From NCBI RefSeq assembly GCF_000328705.1, contig NC_019673.1, forward strand, positions 8,443,501 to 8,507,500: a stretch of DNA of 64,000 bases, in the 5' to 3' direction. Position 1 is the first letter of the stretch; each line of letters begins with the position of its first letter. Made by a program: the position numbers and the translations under genes. The DNA comes from Saccharothrix espanaensis DSM 44229 (lineage in GTDB: Bacteria > Actinomycetota > Actinomycetes > Mycobacteriales > Pseudonocardiaceae). The notes beneath the pieces are model-generated. The model saw only the letters and a program-made list of their open reading frames with translations, was not told the DNA's origin and made no database searches. Positions 61,212 through 64,000 of this stretch are shown here, in pieces.

Positions 61212-61242
61212 ACGGTAGGAGCTGGAGTGCACTCCAGGTCAA
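61212..61242 (-). promoter_or_regulatory. MerR-type promoter with 19-bp spacer and operator
   Basis: On the minus strand: TTGACC (61242-61237), a 19-bp spacer, then TACCGT (61217-61212). The perfect 16-bp palindrome CTGGAGTGCACTCCAG (61222-61237) fills most of the spacer. A long spacer with a centred dyad is the hallmark of promoters activated by MerR twisting. The start point falls on the MerR GTG. Confidence 0.8.
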
Positions 61243-61762
61243 CCCGATTCCCACCACTTCACGTGCGATTTCGCGCGGACAGGGGCTGGCGGGACGGCCC
61301 GCGGAGCAGGGGAACACCCCCGATTCGCCCCCGATCCACCCCTGGACCTGGGGTAACTCCAGCTCCGGCGCGCGGATCGGCCCGAACCGTCGGCTCGGCG
61401 GTGGCCGCACGCCACGCCGCACCGCCAGGACTGCCTGTCCGCGACTCGCCGCCAGTGCACTCGCCCCCGCCAGCCAACCGTGCCCGCGTCTCCGGGCACG
61501 CCCAAGCCGCCGTGCCGCATCCACGCCAGCGGGTGCCGCCGTGCCGTGCGCCGCCGTCCTGCGCCGCCGTCCTGCGCCGCCGCCCTGCGGTGCCGTCCCG
61601 CGCCGCCGTGCCCTGCGCCGCTGCCCTGCGGTGCCGTCCCGCGTGCTGGCGTGGCGTCGTGTTGGGTGGCGGCGGTCGAGGCTGGGTGCGGCGTCGGGCT
61701 GGGGCGGAGTCGGGGGTGTGGTTTGGCTGCGGCCGGGAGGCGCGGGGCGCAGGAGTCGGGGG
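61243..61762. other. Intergenic region with GC-rich imperfect repeats, no gene seen
   Basis: About 520 bp. Around 61540-61650 there are irregular repeats built on TGCGCCGCCG and GCGGTGCCGTCCCGCG. A 28-bp segment at 61575-61602 recurs at 61616-61643 with one change. Open frames across it give only Arg/Pro-rich strings, so I call no gene. Confidence 0.5.
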
Positions 61763-62422
61763 TTAGTCGGCTTTGGGAGTGGCCCATGCCTCCAGGTGGG
61801 CTGCCATGCCTCCTACGTCGATCTGTTCGCGGCCCAGGGCTCGGACCAGGTCGAGGGCTTCGTCTTCCTCCGCGTCGACCCACCAGCCGTTGATGTCGCA
61901 CAACGTCACCGCCGCGACCCAGCCCAGCCGCCAGTTGCCCTCCACGAGGGGCCGGGTGCGGACTATGGAGTCGAGCAGGGCCGAGGCTTTCAGCCAGAGC
62001 GTGTCGTATGCCTCGACGCCGAGCACTGTGGCCCGTGGCCGGTGTGCTGCGGAATCGAGGAGACCTAAGTCGCGCACGACCAGATCTCCACCGGTGACGG
62101 CGGTCGCCAGCACGAGCAAGTCGCCGGCGTCGAGGTAGTTGACCACTGCTTGACGCGCTCCCTGTCCTGGGGGGCTAGGACTTCGGCGCGGCCATGCCGC
62201 GTCCGGGATGCCACCGGCATCACGGCCCACCACCTCAGGTCTGTATCGCCTGACCGCCTGTCCGGCGGCGAGGATGTTGTCGGCCGCGCGGGGCACCGGG
62301 GCGGTGCACTCCGGACGTGGCCCGATCTTCAACGGCGCACCATACCGGGGTGCCGGCGATCGGCGTGCGTGTTCGCAACGGTGGATGAGGGGCGTACGGC
62401 GGTTACGTCGATTGAGCTGCAT
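61763..62422 (-). CDS. Doc/Fic-like toxin with degenerate active site, SOS-promoted
   Basis: The Doc-like part (from the GTG at 62146, 127 aa) reads VNYLDAGDLLVLATAVTGG, then RDLGLLDSAAHRPRA and the active-site loop RPLVEGNWR, where Doc has HxFxxGNKR: the His is Arg and the Lys is Trp. The same open frame continues upstream without a stop to the ATG at 62422, which sits on the predicted start of a LexA promoter, giving 219 aa. The added N-terminus is Arg/Pro-rich and unfamiliar. Either a fusion, or an untranslated leader before 62146. Confidence 0.6.
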   Translation of the reverse strand: MQLNRRNRRTPLIHRCEHARRSPAPRYGAPLKIGPRPECTAPVPRAADNILAAGQAVRRYRPEVVGRDAGGIPDAAWPRRSPSPPGQGARQAVVNYLDAGDLLVLATAVTGGDLVVRDLGLLDSAAHRPRATVLGVEAYDTLWLKASALLDSIVRTRPLVEGNWRLGWVAAVTLCDINGWWVDAEEDEALDLVRALGREQIDVGGMAAHLEAWATPKAD

Positions 62423-62428
62423 GAACCC

Positions 62429-62457
62429 AGACTATCGAACAGGAGTTCGAACGTCAG
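62429..62457 (-). promoter_or_regulatory. LexA (SOS) box inside a leaderless promoter
   Basis: TCGAAC-N4-GTTCGA at 62435-62450 matches the mycobacterial/actinobacterial SOS box perfectly. It fills the 17-bp spacer between CTGACG (-35, 62457-62452) and TAGTCT (-10, 62434-62429) on the minus strand. The predicted start is at 62422, the A of an ATG. Repression by LexA until DNA damage is expected. Confidence 0.75.
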
Positions 62458-62518
62458 GGTGGATCACTCGAACGTGTGGAGCAGTCATGTCCGCCGTGTG
62501 GGGCAACACCGCACCGGA

Positions 62519-62725
62519 TCAGGCGGAACCCAGCCGGTCGAGCAGGCCCCGGTACTTCGGCAGCACCCGGCCCAGCACCTCGGACAGCTGCTCCTCCTTT
62601 TGCAGCCGCGCCCAGCGCTCGGCCAGCGCCAGTCGCACGACCTCCTGCTTCGACCGGCCTTCAGCGGCGGCGAGCTCGTCGAGCCGCCGGTTCTCCTCGT
62701 CGCTCAGACGCAGGGTCATCGCCAT
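62519..62725 (-). CDS. Ribbon-helix-helix (CopG-type) antitoxin
   Basis: 68 aa. The strand MAMTLRLSDEENRRLDELAA is followed by the second helix with GRSKQEVVRLALAERW, a standard RHH dimer. The C-terminal half is the likely toxin-binding part. It precedes the Doc-like gene but is separated from it by 372 bp (from the GTG at 62146), not the usual few bases. The operator dyad upstream supports self-control. Confidence 0.85.
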   Translation of the reverse strand: MAMTLRLSDEENRRLDELAAAEGRSKQEVVRLALAERWARLQKEEQLSEVLGRVLPKYRGLLDRLGSA

Positions 62726-62734
62726 GCGGACGAC

Positions 62735-62751
62735 GGTACCAACTTGATACC
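62735..62751. promoter_or_regulatory. Candidate operator of the RHH antitoxin
   Basis: GGTACCAA-C-TTGATACC, 7 of 8 arm positions paired, ten bp upstream of the antitoxin ATG. Size and place fit an RHH autoregulatory site. Confidence 0.55.
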
Positions 62752-62768
62752 ACGCTGACCAGACCGAG

Positions 62769-62801
62769 TATTATAACACTGTTCCGGATAAGATGGTCCG
62801 G
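62769..62801. promoter_or_regulatory. Divergent promoter region of antitoxin and TetR genes
   Basis: The AT-rich core TATTATAA gives a perfect TATAAT on the minus strand (62775-62770) for the antitoxin and TATTAT on the plus strand (62769-62774) for TetR. A CCGGA-N8-TCCGG dyad (62784-62801) touching the TetR GTG is a candidate TetR operator. Confidence 0.5.
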
Positions 62802-63394
62802 TGCCAAGACCGAAAACCCATGACGACGCCCTACGGGTGCGCCTACTCGACCGCGCGGGCGAGTTGCTGTCCTCCGAAGGACCGGGCGCACTGAGCTTGC
62901 GCAGGCTCGCAGCCGATGTCAACACCTCGACCACAGCCGTGTACTCCCTGTTCGGGGGCAAGCCCGCGCTGCTCGACTCGCTGTACGAGGAGGCGTTCCG
63001 CCGGTTCGGGGACCGGCTCGCCGCACTGCCCCAGACCGACGACCCGGTCGAGGACATCATCGGGATCGGGTTGACCTACCGGGCCAGCGCGCTCGCCGAC
63101 CCGCAGTTCTACCTGGTGATGTTCAGCAAGGTCATCCCGAACTTCGAACCCTCGGAGGAGACCGAGGCCGCCGCGGCCGACACGTTCGTGCCGCTGGTCG
63201 AGAACGTGGGCCGCGCCATCGAGTGCGGCCTGTTCATCGACGCCCCGCACGAGCAGATCGCACTGGCCCTGTGGGGCATGGTGCACGGGCTGGTCAGCCT
63301 GGAGCTCAACGGCAACCTGCCGCCGGGCGTGGAGATCGGCCCCGCCTACGAGCGGGCGATCCGGGCCTGTGCGGACGGCTGGCGCCGCAGGTAA
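62801..63394 (+). CDS. TetR-family regulator
   Basis: 197 aa. The N-terminal helix-turn-helix domain is RVRLLDRAGELLSSEGPGAL, then LRRLAADVNTSTTAVYSLFG and KPALLDSLYEEAF. The C-terminal ligand domain (about 75-190) is of the WHG type, ending HGLVSLELNGNLPPG. The target is unknown; candidates are its own promoter and the divergent antitoxin gene. GTG start. Confidence 0.92.
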   Translation: MPRPKTHDDALRVRLLDRAGELLSSEGPGALSLRRLAADVNTSTTAVYSLFGGKPALLDSLYEEAFRRFGDRLAALPQTDDPVEDIIGIGLTYRASALADPQFYLVMFSKVIPNFEPSEETEAAAADTFVPLVENVGRAIECGLFIDAPHEQIALALWGMVHGLVSLELNGNLPPGVEIGPAYERAIRACADGWRRR

Positions 63395-63511
63395 CGGGGT
63401 GCACGCCCGCGTGCCGGCCGGGCGTCGCCGTTCCAGCGGATAGTCAGCGACTCGCAGCAAGGTCAAGCAGGACACCGAAGAGCAAGGCCGACCAAGTCAG
63501 GGAAACCGAAA

Positions 63512-63548
63512 CGCCACCGGCGGGCCCCAAGGGGTTCCGCCGGTGGCG
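63512..63548. terminator. Strong hairpin terminator (first of two)
   Basis: CGCCACCGGCGG and CCGCCGGTGGCG form a perfect 12-bp stem, with CCCC/GGGG pairing inside the loop, between convergent TetR and GH18 genes. Confidence 0.75.
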
Positions 63549-63558
63549 AGAAGGTGGA

Positions 63559-63594
63559 GTCCGGGGAGGCGGCCGCCGCGAAACCTCCCCGGAC
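63559..63594. terminator. Second hairpin terminator
   Basis: GTCCGGGGAGG and CCTCCCCGGAC, an 11-bp perfect stem with a 14-base loop, nearer the chitinase stop. It would serve the minus strand. Confidence 0.65.
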
Positions 63595-63612
63595 CCCGGT
63601 GGACTGCCCCGA

Positions 63613-64000
63613 TCAGGACAGTCCGCTCTTGAGGGCGCGGATGAGCTCGCCATCGGCGGTGTCGCTGTCCAGCGACCAGATCATCGCGCCACCCAGCCGA
63701 CGGTCGACCACGTAACGACCCTTGCGCTTCAACTCGGTGGGGTCGTCCCAGGTCCAGAACGTCGTGCCGTCGAACAGCCACGCGTGCCCGGCCTTCGGGT
63801 CGCGGTGGACCTTGAACTTGTCGAGCTGCTTCTTCAGCGTCCGGTAGTCCTCGTACCCGGCTTCGAACGTGCCGGGCGCGGCACCGGTCGCGGGCTGGAA
63901 GAGCCCGTTGTTCTCGTTGCGCACGCCGGTCCAGCCACGGCTGAAGAACGGGACGCCCATCACGATCTTGTCGCGCGGCGCGCCCTTCTTCAAGTAGTGG
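63613..64000 (-). CDS. GH18 chitinase, C-terminal part (runs off the window)
   Basis: About 129 codons of the 3' end are inside the window. Readable are KIVMGVPFFSRGWTGV, YEDYRTLKKQLDKF, HAWLFDGTTFWTWDDPTELK and GRYVVDRRLGGAMIWSLDSD, all late GH18 barrel segments: beta-6 Tyr/Arg region and the final Trp of the substrate cleft. The catalytic DxxDxDxE motif lies beyond position 64000. Probably secreted. Confidence 0.9.
   Translation of the reverse strand, partial: HYLKKGAPRDKIVMGVPFFSRGWTGVRNENNGLFQPATGAAPGTFEAGYEDYRTLKKQLDKFKVHRDPKAGHAWLFDGTTFWTWDDPTELKRKGRYVVDRRLGGAMIWSLDSDTADGELIRALKSGLS

Noticed and set aside
61480..61893. Plus-strand protein in the repeat-rich gap
   Set aside because: Only Arg/Pro/Ala strings from GC-rich repeats, no start signal, and it runs into the opposite Doc-like gene.

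Overview
The window is high-GC actinobacterial chromosome. Gene families and gene order point to Pseudonocardiales (Saccharothrix/Lentzea/Actinosynnema-like): LCP cell-wall ligases, ESX-type PPE/EspG/WXG100 proteins, DUF3558 lipoproteins, many GTG starts and ATGA/GTGA overlaps. Genus is an inference. From memory, the backbone follows the order of Mycobacterium tuberculosis Rv3267-Rv3308 (LCP, TIGR03089, fadE25, purE, purK, GtrA, PH-domain protein, birA, accD5, accE5, maf, accA3, lpdA, glpD, amiA1, amiB1, punA, pmmB), with accessory genes inserted between.

Layout. 0-9.3 kb: end of one LCP protein, a full LCP protein, TIGR03089 protein, DoxX divergent from an ArsR-SRPBCC pair, acyl-CoA dehydrogenase, purK-purE, and a GntR-ABC transporter operon. 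9.5-19 kb is accessory: a ricin-type lectin, twin lipoproteins, a degenerate GGDEF protein, a sigma factor fused to an anti-sigma finger, a membrane segment and an outer domain, two GtrA proteins, HisN, and a two-component system. 19-23 kb: a minus-strand operon YbaB / WXG100-like / 894-aa toxin with a C-terminal TNT domain / probable immunity protein. 23-33 kb: HMG-CoA lyase, PH-domain protein, birA, accD5-accE, maf, a leader peptide ahead of a dicarboxylate/amino-acid symporter, and accA3. 33-39 kb: small genes and an ESX operon (DUF3558, helical partner, PPE-like, EspG). 39-48 kb: lpdA, glycerol genes (glpF-glpK divergent from glpD), a broken small gene and two M20 amidohydrolases. 48-58 kb: mutA-mutB-meaB, a Ser/Thr kinase, punA and pmmB. 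58-64 kb: small oxidoreductase and hydrolase genes, a MerR-aldo/keto reductase operon, a Doc-like toxin and RHH antitoxin split by a LexA promoter, TetR, and the 3' end of a GH18 chitinase.

How the genes work together. AccA3/AccD5/AccE with BirA make methylmalonyl-CoA from propionyl-CoA and MutAB/MeaB turn it into succinyl-CoA; the epimerase is not here. HMG-CoA lyase and the acyl-CoA dehydrogenase feed the same acyl-CoA pool. GlpF/GlpK/GlpD form a full glycerol uptake route. PurE/PurK and PunA serve purine synthesis and salvage. Two ESX substrate loci are present but no ESX core machinery (EccB/C/D/E, MycP), which must lie elsewhere.

Signals most worth a second look: (1) a perfect LexA box filling the 17-bp spacer of a leaderless promoter between an RHH antitoxin gene and a catalytically degenerate Doc toxin; (2) the ESX-linked TNT-domain toxin operon; (3) a RRHxD...C leader peptide ahead of the symporter; (4) the membrane-anchored sigma/anti-sigma fusion.
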